DNA from: Nannochloris sp. 'desiccata'
Lineage: Eukaryota; Chlorophyta; Trebouxiophyceae; Chlorellales; Chlorellaceae
Reading direction: 5' to 3'
Length of the DNA stretch: 64,000 nt
Assembly: GCA_019044685.2 (NCBI GenBank)
Contig: JAGTXX020000015.1
Span: 1,860,001 to 1,924,000, forward strand
Shown here: piece after piece, positions 9,101 through 18,969 of the stretch
How the letters are laid out: the number at the start of each line of letters is the position of its first letter
Position numbering within the stretch: the first letter of the stretch is position 1
Notes under the pieces: generated by a model
What the model saw: only the letters and a program-made list of their open reading frames with translations
Database searches by the model: none
What the model was told of the DNA's origin: nothing
Made by a program: the position numbers and the translations under genes

Positions 9101-11853
9101 AGCAAAATTTTCATTTCTTTGCGAGCTCGTGTCGTTCCGCCTGGAAGCCACCCTTTAGCCACAACTCCTGCCCATCCAACAAGCATTGGAGGAAGCACAG
9201 CAAACGCACGAGTTGCCACTTCAGTTTTACCAGCTAAAATACCAGGTCCGGCACCTCTGGAAGCTAAAACAAGCCTGTCGGCCAGTGCCGCTACCAACAC
9301 GACGGGATGGCCGGAAAGTAAACTCGCTACGTGATCAATCTGTCCATCCCACCGCATGTGCATCACTTGATTCGCTGACGTAGTCACTAACAATGCTGGC
9401 CCCACCCATAAGGAAGAAATTGGGATACCCATATCCCCAGCAAAATTTGATGCTGCCAGGATTCGAAGTCGGTCATCAACGAGCAAAACTCGCTCAGTTG
9501 TGACCACGGATGCAACACAAGGAAGAGACGTTCCTGCCCCTTGACAGCCTAAATGGAAGTTTTCTGTAGGGTCTAGTAACGTTTGCCAAGTAACTTGAAT
9601 GACAGCTTCGGAAACACGCAATTTCAAAACATGCTTGGCCTTGGATAATGCACCACCATGGGCCCTGCCGCCGCCACCGCCAAGAGAGTTCTGAGAGACA
9701 TCAGAAAGAATAAGCTTGTTATCTGTGGTTAAAATCATCATTTTCCTAGGTAATTCTAATCTCCGAGCTTCATTTTCTTCCCATTCACGCAACGCTTCTT
9801 CAGCTTCTTCATCAGTCTCCTCACCCGCCTCCAGTTGAGCCTCTGGCTCTTTGGGGCGGGGCTTGGGGGCAGCTGGAATGTGAGAACACGGTCCAGAAAA
9901 GAGCCGAATAGCAGATGTATCTTTCAATTCTGCAATAAATAAGGCTCTAGGTGTATTATGTCCTTGTTGTTGGGTAGATTGCTGTTGTACAGTGAGTTTA
10001 GGGGTGTCAAAAACAGCTAAAAGTGAACCAGAATTGCTGAGCACAACGGTGAGTTCATCCCGACCTCCGGCAAAACACGCATCTCTGCCTGCCATCCACC
10101 AATTTCCACCTGCTGAAATTGAAGCTTCTGCTTCAGGGACCGCAGTGAATTGAATGTGACCAGGTCCAAAAGATGAACTTACGGCAGTCGAATTAGCAAC
10201 TGTACTAGGAGTCGTACTGGAAACAATTTGCATGAAAGGAAGCCAAAGTGCCTGTTTGCTGCTTTGGACAGTACGAAGAAGCGTGCGTTCTTGTCCAGCA
10301 GAGTTGAGCATAGGTGGCACCATGAAATCTGCAAGTAATCCGTGTGTAAGATCATAGGAAGACACACGACCGTAATTCAATGCGTGTGCGTACCTAGGAA
10401 ACTGCAGCTTGGGCACAACTCCATCATGCCCCGAATGGGCAGTCCAGAATGAGGGGGCAGTATTCAATTGAACAACCATTTTAGCAGCACCAAGGCCTTC
10501 CAACGGGTCATCTCCATCGACCATAGCAAGAAGAGGCAACCTAAAATGTGCAGCACCGCCGTTGGTGTCGTTCTGGCGGGTTGTCCAAAAGGCAAGTAAG
10601 CCAGAAGGGCCGTGGGGCACCATACCGGCAACTAGTGCTTCACCGCTGACGTCAGTTAATGAAGAAGCGTCCGCTGCTGAGTCGCTTTGTAACGCATCCC
10701 AAATTGTACTTGGAGACGTCGTGATTGCATTGATAGTTATCCCTGCACGGCTATCTGTGCGTAAACGCCACGTTTTCATACCCACGTTCCCTCCAGCGTG
10801 GCGAACAGCGGCAACTAAAATACAGCTTTTATGTAAGAGCCCCGATCCAGCTAAAACAGCGCCTGACCCGACGCTGAGCTCACATACTACACGAATCTCG
10901 TTTCTACTGGGTACATTCAATACAGTTAGTCCACTACGCTCGGCTTCTACTAAGACCAGAGCTGCTCCCTGTTGTTGAGGATGAGGCATGGCATGGAGTT
11001 GGACTCGCTCTTTTGATGCATCAAAGTGCACAGCAACGCCAGACAGAATTGATAACGTCCCACTACCTACACCACATACAAGTAAGGTACCATCTACAAG
11101 CAGTAAAAATAGAATGCTGGGATCGTAAGGGTGCGCAGCAAGACCAACGATTGGTTTTTTATTTTCTGTTTTTAATTTATAACCGGGTTGAAACTCTTTT
11201 TCCACTTTTGTGGTAGATGTGGCGGTAGGAGGTACCATGTGGATAGAACGGATCGTGTTTTTACCCATAGGAGAATAGTACACAACGGGTTGCTTGCCAG
11301 TAGAAATGGCAAGGAGACCCGAGACCAGAGGTCGGTCGGCGTAGCGAGCTTCCGCAATCAAGAGAGCATTTCGTCTCCAGCTTGAAGTTGACCAGGAGAT
11401 AATATTTCGTTCTTTAGTAAGTAAAAGAAGATGGTCGCCATTAGGTGTGTATCGTAGCTTTACAGGGGAGCCTGTGGACTCTACGAAATTTCTTCTGCAG
11501 CCGGAAACAGCATCATACTCAACCACCGCGGTGCTGGTAGCTACAGCCAAGATCGGGTACTTGGGATGCCAGCAGGTCACTAATCCCGCTGCTAAATCAC
11601 CACCCTGTATTATATAAGGAAAAGATGAGACAAACACAAGGTTTAGAGACGTGATCAGTGAAGAGTGATCGTTTCAATTCACTAGGACTGGATATACCTG
11701 TAAAGAAGCATCTACGCATTCTCTTGAAATTAAATGGGCCTTTTCTAAAACCAATCCATCATCCTGTTCAAAAGCCTGCTGTTGTTTGGAGGCTGTTTGT
11801 TGTCGACCTGCAGCTGGAGCAATGGCTCCAAAAGCCGGCTTTAAGCGCGACAT
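6169..11853 (-). CDS. TWD40-2: TPLATE/TSET complex subunit, TWD40-2 type (TTRAY2)
   Basis: Three exons, 11853-11698, 11604-8888 and 8728-6169, join in phase into about 1810 residues. Introns have GTATAT...ACAG and GTACGT...GCAG ends. The first ATG is MSRLKPAFGA at 11853. TSET/TPLATE is an ancient coat-like complex acting in endocytosis at the plasma membrane. The order matches plant TWD40-2: an N-terminal beta-propeller opening with TCWHPKYPILAVATST and EYDAVSG, then a conserved block with VVTTERVLLVDDRLRILA, SLWVGPALL and ALADRLVLA (about residues 740-830). Exon 3 starts an alpha-solenoid, ARTCEAHGRFTQARQLFEAA. A long disordered region rich in A, S and G follows, then a C-terminal helical block, YSAGLAAFRKGKWSQASEQL. 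The disordered region holds runs of 22 and 9 glycines encoded by triplet repeats. The match rests on recalled family sequence. Confidence 0.78.
6890..6952. repeat. (CCA)n / (GGT)n microsatellite encoding polyglycine
   Basis: About 21 tandem CCA units on the plus strand. On the coding minus strand they read as GGT and encode a run of 22 glycines inside the disordered region of the TWD40-2-like protein. The near-perfect triplet purity suggests recent slippage expansion. Confidence 0.95.
8012..8038. repeat. (CCA)n / (GGT)n microsatellite encoding polyglycine
   Basis: Nine CCA units, encoding nine glycines in the same disordered region of the TWD40-2-like protein. Confidence 0.95.
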
Positions 11854-12052
11854 CCTCGCGTATAGGAAATTTCTGTTGACTATTTCTATGCGCTCTTGCG
11901 CCAAATAGAGCCGATCTAGACCTTTGAAACACGCTATTATTATTTTCCTCGCTGGAAAGACTTTTCGTTGAAAAGAAATCGGCTGTCAACATAAATTCCG
12001 CAATTAATTGACGTGCTGGTATATTGAACCTCTCAAGATCCAAATTTAAACT
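11854..12052. promoter_or_regulatory. Divergent promoter region
   Basis: A 199-bp interval between the start codons of the TWD40-2-like gene (minus) and the orphan basic gene (plus). It must hold both core promoters and 5' UTRs. No individual element is identified. Confidence 0.5.
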
Positions 12053-12628
12053 ATGGTTGGTCCCGGCTCAAAGGAAAATTATGCTCGGGAGAGAATCCTC
12101 CTCGCAATCTCTCTTTTTCAAAAGAATGCGTTGCCCGTCATTGCAAAACAGATTCGCAGCCTGATGAGCCACTTACATATTGCTTATAGAACCCTTGTAC
12201 GTGTATGCTCTGCTAATGGAGGTTTACGGCGCTTTGGAGTCGCAAAAGCTCGGCAGTTGGCAGGATTAATTGCAGTTTTGGCCACCCAGCTCGCAAAGTG
12301 GAGGCGTTTAATACAATTTGTAGCTTCTAAAGCAATTTACATTAAAGATATGGTCACAAAGAAAGCTCCCGTATTAGAAGAAACACCTACGGTAGCATCT
12401 GAGAATCTCTCTCAAGATCCTCATGTCCTTGTCGACGCTGTTGAAGTAGCTGAAGAACAGCCAACTGAGCTTCTTGCCGATCCTACTATTTCCCAAGAGA
12501 ACGACAATATGAATGCCCTTGCTAAGTACTCGGCTCTTGATGTTATTCAAACTAAAAATGCTGTCACGAAGTCTCCTTCTAAGAAAAAGTCCAATGACAA
12601 AATTGCTGCTCGTCGACGCCGTCGGTAG
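12053..12628 (+). CDS. Orphan basic protein, 191 aa
   Basis: A single-exon ORF with a clear ATG. I do not recognise a family. The N-terminal 100 residues are predicted helical, mixing hydrophobic and arginine/lysine positions (ISLFQKNALPVIAKQI; GLIAVLATQLAKWRRLI). The middle is acidic and Glu/Val-rich. The C-terminus is strongly basic (SPSKKKSNDK, then AARRRRR), which could be a nuclear localisation signal or a nucleic-acid-binding tail. It is head-to-head with the TWD40-2-like gene, with 199 bp between the starts. It has no membrane segment or targeting peptide that I trust. Confidence 0.6.
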   Translation: MVGPGSKENYARERILLAISLFQKNALPVIAKQIRSLMSHLHIAYRTLVRVCSANGGLRRFGVAKARQLAGLIAVLATQLAKWRRLIQFVASKAIYIKDMVTKKAPVLEETPTVASENLSQDPHVLVDAVEVAEEQPTELLADPTISQENDNMNALAKYSALDVIQTKNAVTKSPSKKKSNDKIAARRRRR

Positions 12629-12889
12629 AAACAGAGATGTTTATAATTTAGAGACTTGTTATATTGGCCCTTTTTTTCCTCATAGCATTGACACTATTAT
12701 ATAATTAGCTTTGTTACGTAGTTTAGGGTTGTTGTTGTTGTTGTTTCTTTACTTGTTTCATTTTTGCTTGTAAATTAGTTAGTTCCATTCTTTACAATTA
12801 CTAAGCATGGACTGAGAAAGCTTTAAGTTCAAATGAGATGGGTAAAAACAAACAAGAAAATTATTACCTCTATTATTGCATACAAAAAT
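12629..12889. other. Convergent 3' flanks
   Basis: Spacer between the orphan basic gene and TOC75. TTACA at about 12792-12796 reads TGTAA on the minus strand and is a candidate poly(A) signal for TOC75. A short GTT run lies near 12730. Confidence 0.4.
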
Positions 12890-15262
12890 CTAGAATCTCT
12901 CTCCATAAGAAAGCAAAACATGCCACTTGCCCTTATTATTATCTCTTACGGCTTCTGCTCTCATTGCACCCAACTTCACACCGGCACCCATCGAAGATCC
13001 CTGGCCTACTCTACGGAAATATTCCGTAGGATTGCCAGAGACTTCTTTGGAAGATCCAAGATCATGGCCAAGCTCGTAGAACGCATACGCCTGCTGACCA
13101 AGCACTGGCACACGAGCTTCAACAGCGGCCTCAACATACCGTCTGCACGCTGCTAATTCCCCAATATTATAGCCACGAACAGAGTATGGTCCGCCCAAAA
13201 GGAAAGAATCATACACTGGCAAGTCACCAATAGTATTCCCCATACGTCCGTGCGCAATCAAGGTAATCGGAGGCGTTTTAGAGTTGGCAGCGGGGGCTTT
13301 AAGTTGGATAAATCGGGTTGCAGCAGCAGTCATTCGGTTAAACAACGGAGCTTTAGTACCGAGACCGAGTCCTTGATCTACAGCAAAGATATCACGAGAT
13401 CCAATTTGCTGACCATTCACCATATAGGTAGTATCTCTAGTCAACGCGCCCTGAGCGTACAACATCCTGTCTTTTCCGGTACCACTTAAAGTGGTTGGTG
13501 GCCCATCGGCGACATACTGTCCAAAGGGCGTAGCACGCATACCACGAGCACATGGCGCACCACTCTCGTCCCTAGTAACAACCTCTTGAAGGACTAATCC
13601 CAAAGAACCACGTGAGTTACGGGAGTATTGCTCTGATATAGCCACTTTAGCACCGGTACGATCTACCCAGACAGGGGGTACCTCTTCACCAGAGGGCCCT
13701 GGTGTGAACACACCACACATTTTGCGCGCATTGAACAACGTCGCAGTTAGCTTCGTACGTTTAGGATCATCTAATCCGTTCAAGTACGGTAAAGTATACA
13801 TAAAACGGTACGACAAATCATCAGAGGGTGCCAAGAAATTTTTTGTATTGACGGAAGCTGCCATTGTAGCTGCCCTTCCGCCCAAATTACGATGCTCGTA
13901 GGTAATTGTACCACCAGGAATGAGAGACACTAATGCAGGGCGGTTGTTATCACCAGGAGCGACTTGCCATTCCATCTCCAAGTCTGCTGTTTGAACTGGC
14001 TTCTCTCTTACCATCACATCCACATCGACTCGTGAAGGGTCTTTTTCATTTTGACGTGGGAAGACCTGCACATTGTCAAACAAATCCAAAGCAAAGACAT
14101 TTTGCAACGTTTTTCTACCGTCGTTCATGTTGTAGAGGGTTCCCACTTCAACAGGGCAGTGCTTCAAAATATATGACTGAGGAATAGACCCCGGAGATTT
14201 TGTGGGATTACCATCTTCATCTACATACACAACACCTACTTTCGCAGTACGTCCTTCCACTATATGTGCTACAACATCACCAGTAGGCATACCAGTAAAG
14301 TGGGAAATGTAAGATAAGCCGAAACCACGAGCCTGATACCACCCTTCTATAACGTTTTTAATTGCTGCCATGGTCTCCATGGTGAATGCCTGCCCCTTGA
14401 AAGACTCAAGTTTAGCTTGGACTTCCGCAACGACGGGTTTAGGCAAGACTTTAGATCCTTCTACGTTGAATGTCTTAATTTCTGGGTAGCGTTTCTCGGA
14501 GAAATCAAAGACAACTTGGAATTTGCCTTTTTTAGCAGGAAGTACACGAGCATTGACAGATTCGAAAAGCCCAGTATTGTATAGCTGCTTGATATCTTGA
14601 GAAAGCTCAGCACGGGTGCATGAAAATCCAGGTTGGCAGTTCAAAGAAGCGAATAAATCTTCTTCGGTAGGGATGCCTTCTCCAACAGGCAAGCCTTGAG
14701 CGCTCACTTCTCCGCAGAAAAATCCACCAGCAGCGGCAATTTCAGGGTCAACTTCGCCTTCTTCACCTTCGTCCTCGCTGCCGTCTTCATCTTCAGTGCC
14801 ATCTTCTTCATCTTCATCGCGTTCTTCGTCTTCTTCAGTGCCTTCTTCGTCTTCATCAGAGACGTCGGCGATTACAGCGACTTCATTTAAAGGGCCGTTG
14901 TTGCTGCTACCACCGTTACCGCCATCACCACTTCCGCCAAAGATTCCACCGTTACCGCCATCGCCACCAAACATTAAGGGCAGGGCAAACGGTAAAGGGA
15001 CAGCAGCCCAAAGGAAACCGGGTAAAACGCTAGAGCTGCCGGAGGATTTAGAGGAAGAAGAGATTTCAGGCTCTTCGCTAGGATCAGAAAGTTGAAAAGA
15101 TGCTTGACATACGAAAGGAAGCCTAGCCTTGACGGCATAACGCCTGCTGGTATTAAAAACTGCGGCATGGCTTGGTGATGAGAAATGCACACGGCCAAGG
15201 CGAGACACTGCAGGAGCAGACACCTTGCTGTGCAATGGGGCGCTCTTAATAGCAATCTTCAT
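12890..15262 (-). CDS. TOC75: TOC75, outer-envelope protein translocation channel (Omp85 family)
   Basis: A single exon of 790 residues with ATG at 15262. TOC75 is the beta-barrel channel that imports preproteins across the plastid outer envelope. A serine/arginine-rich transit peptide (about residues 1-60) is followed by a glycine-rich stretch (GGDGGNGGIFGGSGDGG, about 98-125). This corresponds to the glycine tract that directs plant TOC75 to the envelope. An unusually long Asp/Glu tract follows (about 132-168). POTRA-like repeats span about 195-430 and the barrel about 430-790. The diagnostic barrel motif GGPYSVRGYNIGELAACRRY is near residue 690, followed by YAFYELGHDLGSSKEVSGNP and GAGVKLG, closely matching plant TOC75 rather than OEP80. 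The transit peptide has no ER signal, which indicates a primary plastid. Confidence 0.92.
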   Translation of the reverse strand: MKIAIKSAPLHSKVSAPAVSRLGRVHFSSPSHAAVFNTSRRYAVKARLPFVCQASFQLSDPSEEPEISSSSKSSGSSSVLPGFLWAAVPLPFALPLMFGGDGGNGGIFGGSGDGGNGGSSNNGPLNEVAVIADVSDEDEEGTEEDEERDEDEEDGTEDEDGSEDEGEEGEVDPEIAAAGGFFCGEVSAQGLPVGEGIPTEEDLFASLNCQPGFSCTRAELSQDIKQLYNTGLFESVNARVLPAKKGKFQVVFDFSEKRYPEIKTFNVEGSKVLPKPVVAEVQAKLESFKGQAFTMETMAAIKNVIEGWYQARGFGLSYISHFTGMPTGDVVAHIVEGRTAKVGVVYVDEDGNPTKSPGSIPQSYILKHCPVEVGTLYNMNDGRKTLQNVFALDLFDNVQVFPRQNEKDPSRVDVDVMVREKPVQTADLEMEWQVAPGDNNRPALVSLIPGGTITYEHRNLGGRAATMAASVNTKNFLAPSDDLSYRFMYTLPYLNGLDDPKRTKLTATLFNARKMCGVFTPGPSGEEVPPVWVDRTGAKVAISEQYSRNSRGSLGLVLQEVVTRDESGAPCARGMRATPFGQYVADGPPTTLSGTGKDRMLYAQGALTRDTTYMVNGQQIGSRDIFAVDQGLGLGTKAPLFNRMTAAATRFIQLKAPAANSKTPPITLIAHGRMGNTIGDLPVYDSFLLGGPYSVRGYNIGELAACRRYVEAAVEARVPVLGQQAYAFYELGHDLGSSKEVSGNPTEYFRRVGQGSSMGAGVKLGAMRAEAVRDNNKGKWHVLLSYGERF

Positions 15263-15647
15263 TGCAGATGCAATTTTATAAGCGGGAACTGTATCAAAAA
15301 TTCAGAGTTTTATTATTTCTCGAATATAGATGATGCAATGTTGCCAAAATTGGGAGGGGCAGAGATGTATGCCTTTAGAGCTCCCGTTGATTACAAACGG
15401 CAATGATGCCGGAATTAGTATATGGAAAATGTACTGGCAAACGATACTCTTATCGTGCGAGAGGAGAAATTTTCTACAAGATCGCAACCAAAGAGCAGGC
15501 GGCGTCCATTTATACGCAAATCCATGCAATCGTGCATTCTTTGTATACTTCAAAGGGTTTAAGATTGTATTATAGTAATTTTGTAGTAGAAGGACACCTA
15601 TTCTGCAAGTGGATGCATAGCATTTTGAACTAGATTACCGTGCAGCC
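15263..15647. promoter_or_regulatory. Divergent promoter between TOC75 and UTP11
   Basis: A 385-bp head-to-head interval. It contains a 76-codon open stretch (15403-15633, plus strand) that resembles no family I know and is best treated as UTP11 5' leader. No specific element is identified. Confidence 0.45.
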
Positions 15648-16680
15648 ATGGCCCTTAAAGACGCTGTCAAGCGTCGCACGCACAAGGAGCGCGCCCAGCC
15701 GTAAGTATAACTGGCTTCCAATTGAACAGTGCAGCCTGCATGCCCATATCTTTGGAGATTTTCATCTTTTTTAACTGCCGCCATTGTTCCCGCTCCTCTC
15801 ACCGCATCCCCTGTTACCTTTTCCTTTATTATCTTTGCAGAGCCGCGCGTCGCAAATATGGGCTTCTTGAAAAGAAGAAGGATTACCTCCTTCGTGCGAA
15901 AGATTTCCACAAGAAAGAAGCAACCATCAAGGTTAGAAATAATACATATACATTTTCTCTAAAAGTTACCGAAACAGTGTCGACTTCTTTTCTCTCTCTA
16001 CCCCTTTTTCTCCTAATTACAATCCAAATTAAATCGTCTACCACTCAACCTTCTACTCTCTACAGAATCTGAGGCGAAAAGCTGAAGAACGGAACCCTGA
16101 TGAATTCTATTTCGCCATGGAAAAAGCTCGGACGAAGGATGGCGTCCATCAAGTAGCTACCGCGGAACCAAATAAATACAGCCAAGAGCAGCTTAGACTA
16201 ATGAAAACTCAAGATGCAGGATATTTAAATTTCAAGGCGCAAACGGAAAAGAAGAAAGTAGAAAGAATGCAAGAGTCACTGCATATGATTGGAGCGCCAG
16301 CTGGACCCAGACGGCATGTTGTTTTTGTTGATGAGGAATCGGAGGTGAAAGCATTCGACCCCGTGAAGCATTTTGATACCCCCGCAGAGTTGCTTGATAG
16401 ATCATACAACAGGCCTACAAAGGCGCAATTAGAAAACGCAGCAGCGGTCTCTGGAGGGACAGCAGCAGCTTCCCGGGTAGCAAGAGCTGAGAGGAGGAAA
16501 GTAGCGACGTATAAAGAGCTTTTACAGCGGACAGCGCGGCAAGAGGCATTAGGGGGAGCATCGCAGCAAGTGGAGTATGAGAAGAATGTGATGGGTAAAG
16601 GGAGGAAGAGGAAATTAACGCCACAGGAAGCTGCCGGTAAAAAAGGCGTCTTTCGGTGGAAGAATGAAAGAAAGAGATAA
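15648..16680 (+). CDS. UTP11: UTP11, U3 snoRNP / SSU processome protein
   Basis: Three exons, 15648-15700, 15841-15931 and 16066-16680, join in phase into 252 residues. UTP11 is part of the small-subunit processome that matures 18S rRNA in the nucleolus. The start MALKDAVKRRTHKERAQP, then RRKYGLLEKKKDYLLRAKDF, then HKKEATI is the family signature. RNPDEFYFAM and TKDGVH follow in exon 3, all within the first 75 residues. The C-terminus is basic (KGRKRKLTPQE...KNERKR). Introns are 140 and 134 bp with GTAAGT and GTTAGA donors. A TGTAA lies about 40 bp after the stop. The length matches the family (about 230-255). Confidence 0.95.
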
Positions 16681-16964
16681 AAGTTGTATGTTTTCAGTTG
16701 ATTTTTCGATAGTTTCATGTAATACTGTAGCAGTCAAGAGGGGAATGTAGCAGACTGAGCAGAAATAGGTGTTTTATTGTTTTGTAGAACAGTAAAACTA
16801 GCTGGGGAGGGCAGGTTAAACTTTAAAAGTTCTGATGTAATGGATGAAGGGCAGCTCGTGGTTGGTCTGCTGCATTAAAAGCGCGATCCCAGTGCAGCCA
16901 GCGCATAATCTCGCGATTTTTATTATCGCACAACATCACTTTAGTGGGATATAGAAGAGGCACG

Positions 16965-18136
16965 ATGCTTAGGAGAGCGAGCCAGTCCCTCGCATCCTCA
17001 ATTGCGAGGAGACAGGGTCAGGCTGAACCCCTGATGGAAATGATCCAAGGACCCGCAGCGCAGCACCTTGAAGGGTAAGCTTGACTTCAGCACCATTGTT
17101 TCGACGGTGTGGTAGCTTGGTGCGTGATTAAAGGTCTCATAATGTTTTCTCTTGAATTTTGTTGCAGGTTTGCCGCCGAGGGAGCTCGTTCAGTCTCCAC
17201 ATTAGCAGGTAATTATCAGAACAACTAATGAATGATATCCAACTGTGCAGCTGCATCGAAAACACTATTCAGACCGGGTCATTACGAAGCCAAAGAAATC
17301 TTAACATTCCTTTTACTTATTTTGCAGTTAAATTGAGGATGCGTTCTGTTGGTAACATCCAGAAGATTACCAAAGCCATGAAGATGGTTGCCGCATCCAA
17401 GATGCGTAGCGCCCAGGCCAACACAATGAAGGCTCGTGGCATTGTTGCTCCCTTTTTACGTCTCTTGGGCGATCTCCCCTCTGCTCAGGGAGAAAAGAAT
17501 GTCTGGGTTCCCATTACTACCGATCGTGGCCTTTGCGGTGGCATCAACACCATGGTCGCCAAATATGTCCGCACAGGAATGGCAGCTCTAGGTGCCGAAA
17601 ACAATGAACTCGTCATTATAGGAGAAAAGGGGCGTTCTGTCATGCAGCGTGATATGGCGAGCAAGATCTATGCTACTATCGCAGATACTGGCAAGGTTAA
17701 GCACACTTTCCCCATAGCCTGTGCTGTGGCAGAGGATATCTTAAAAACCGAGTATGACGTCACCAGAGTTATTTTCAATAGATTTGTATCTGCGATTGCC
17801 CAAAAGCCCACTATTGCTACTGTGCTCTCGCCTGATGCTTTGGAAAAGGAAGCTGAAGCTGGTGGTGCCATTGATCAGTATGAAATTGAGGGTCCTGATC
17901 GTCCAGAACTTCTGCAAGACCTCGCCGAGTTCCAGCTTGCCACCACATTATTCACTGCAATGCTTGAAAATAATTGCAGTGAACAGAGCAGTCGTATGAG
18001 TGCAATGGAGAACTCTACAAAGAATGCAGGAGAAATGCTTGGAAAATTAACTTTGACGTACAATCGTACGAGACAAGCGGGTATTACCACAGAATTAAGT
18101 GAAATTATCTCTGGAGCTACTGCCCTCGAGGGTTAA
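16965..18136 (+). CDS. ATPC: Mitochondrial ATP synthase subunit gamma
   Basis: Three exons, 16965-17074, 17168-17208 (41 bp) and 17328-18136, give 319 residues. The gamma subunit is the rotor shaft of F1-ATPase. The N-terminus (MLRRASQSLASSIARRQGQ) is a typical mitochondrial presequence. The mature protein begins near VKLRMRSVGNIQKITKAMKM, followed by VAASKMRSAQ. The C-terminal signature is SSRMSAMENSTKNAGEML with YNRTRQAGITTELSEI. The chloroplast-type regulatory cysteine insertion is absent, in keeping with the mitochondrial form. The second exon is very short and encodes part of the presequence. Confidence 0.95.
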
Positions 18137-18969
18137 ATATTCAAAATATTCAAGTTGTGGTGTGTCTGTTTTGTAGCGACTATCTTTTTCTTCTTTTGTT
18201 TTCTGTTTCTTTGTTTCGTATATATCACTAGAAGTGCATTGTCAACTTACTAAATGGATGATGTAACACTAATTAGATTTGAAAAGCAAATACTAAATAC
18301 TTTCAAGTTTTTTTTTTCAAGGCGTCGCCAGATTTTCTTTCATCTGTAGCTTAATAAAAGGAACTACCGCCGATAACCGCGCACCCTTCTACGATTGCAG
18401 CGAAAGTAATCTTCAAACATACTTGCAATGCATTCAATATGTATCACGCTGCAATCATTCCAACACCAACAGCAATTTCGACCATTTGTAGCATATACGT
18501 AGTGACCAGCAAAGTGGTCTCTCGAGATTGCATCGTGTGTAAGTTCAAGAGTCCGACGGTGAATAGCGTTAATAATTGCAATCCAGGTTCGTGCTGGAGA
18601 GGAGCTTGTCATGTATGAAAATATATGCTATAATTCGTAAATTGGAAAATACATATTTCCAGGATACGAACCTGGATAGTTTGAAATATAATAAACAAAT
18701 TGCTATAAATGGAGAAGATTGGTGTCACTTTGGTTTATTTTAAATCAAAAATTGCATTCAATGATAGTTTATAATGAGCGTTTTGGCGTCGCTTTCCTTG
18801 GTAGTACAATTGTGGCTCGCCATGCCGCTGGAAGCCCTCGGCGGCAAAGGAAAAATGCAGCATTTCTTCATAGTCTTCTTTGAAATCTAAAAATCGTGTT
18901 ACGTTTAATTCTAGATGCCCACTAGTAAGAAACGTTTTATTTCATCAGATCCCTCTTCCCTTGCCTTTT
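18137..18969. other. Intergenic, 833 bp, with an inverted repeat
   Basis: Convergent spacer between ATPC and the permease. It holds an 82-codon minus-strand ORF (18612-18364) that is Cys/Arg-rich with no recognisable domain and low credibility. It also holds a perfect 12-bp inverted repeat at 18581-18592 and 18666-18677. Confidence 0.4.
18581..18677. repeat. 12-bp inverted repeat, ATCCAGGTTCGT / ACGAACCTGGAT
   Basis: The arms at 18581-18592 and 18666-18677 are perfect complements separated by 73 bp. Each arm is also part of a small local hairpin (TCCAG...CTGGA). It superficially resembles a tRNA T-arm, but no acceptor or D-arm partner is found. Confidence 0.7.

Noticed and set aside
12890..15262. 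Red alga or secondary-plastid alga as source
   Set aside because: TOC75 lacks an ER-type signal before its transit peptide, CEP44 implies centrioles absent from red algae, and TGTAA follows many stops; green lineage fits best, though glaucophyte is not fully excluded.
12890..15262. OEP80 rather than TOC75
   Set aside because: The glycine tract and the GGPYSVRGYNIGELAACRRY to GHDLGSSKEVSGNP block match TOC75 much better.
15403..15633. 76-codon ORF upstream of UTP11
   Set aside because: Lies in a divergent promoter, is unlike any family I know, and ends 14 bp before the UTP11 ATG; more likely leader sequence.
18364..18612. 82-codon minus-strand ORF with several cysteines
   Set aside because: No repeatable cysteine spacing, no homologue recognised, no splice or poly(A) context.
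18585..18680. tRNA T-arm-like hairpins
   Set aside because: The loop and stem look right on first sight, but no D-arm, anticodon arm or acceptor pairing could be found on either strand.
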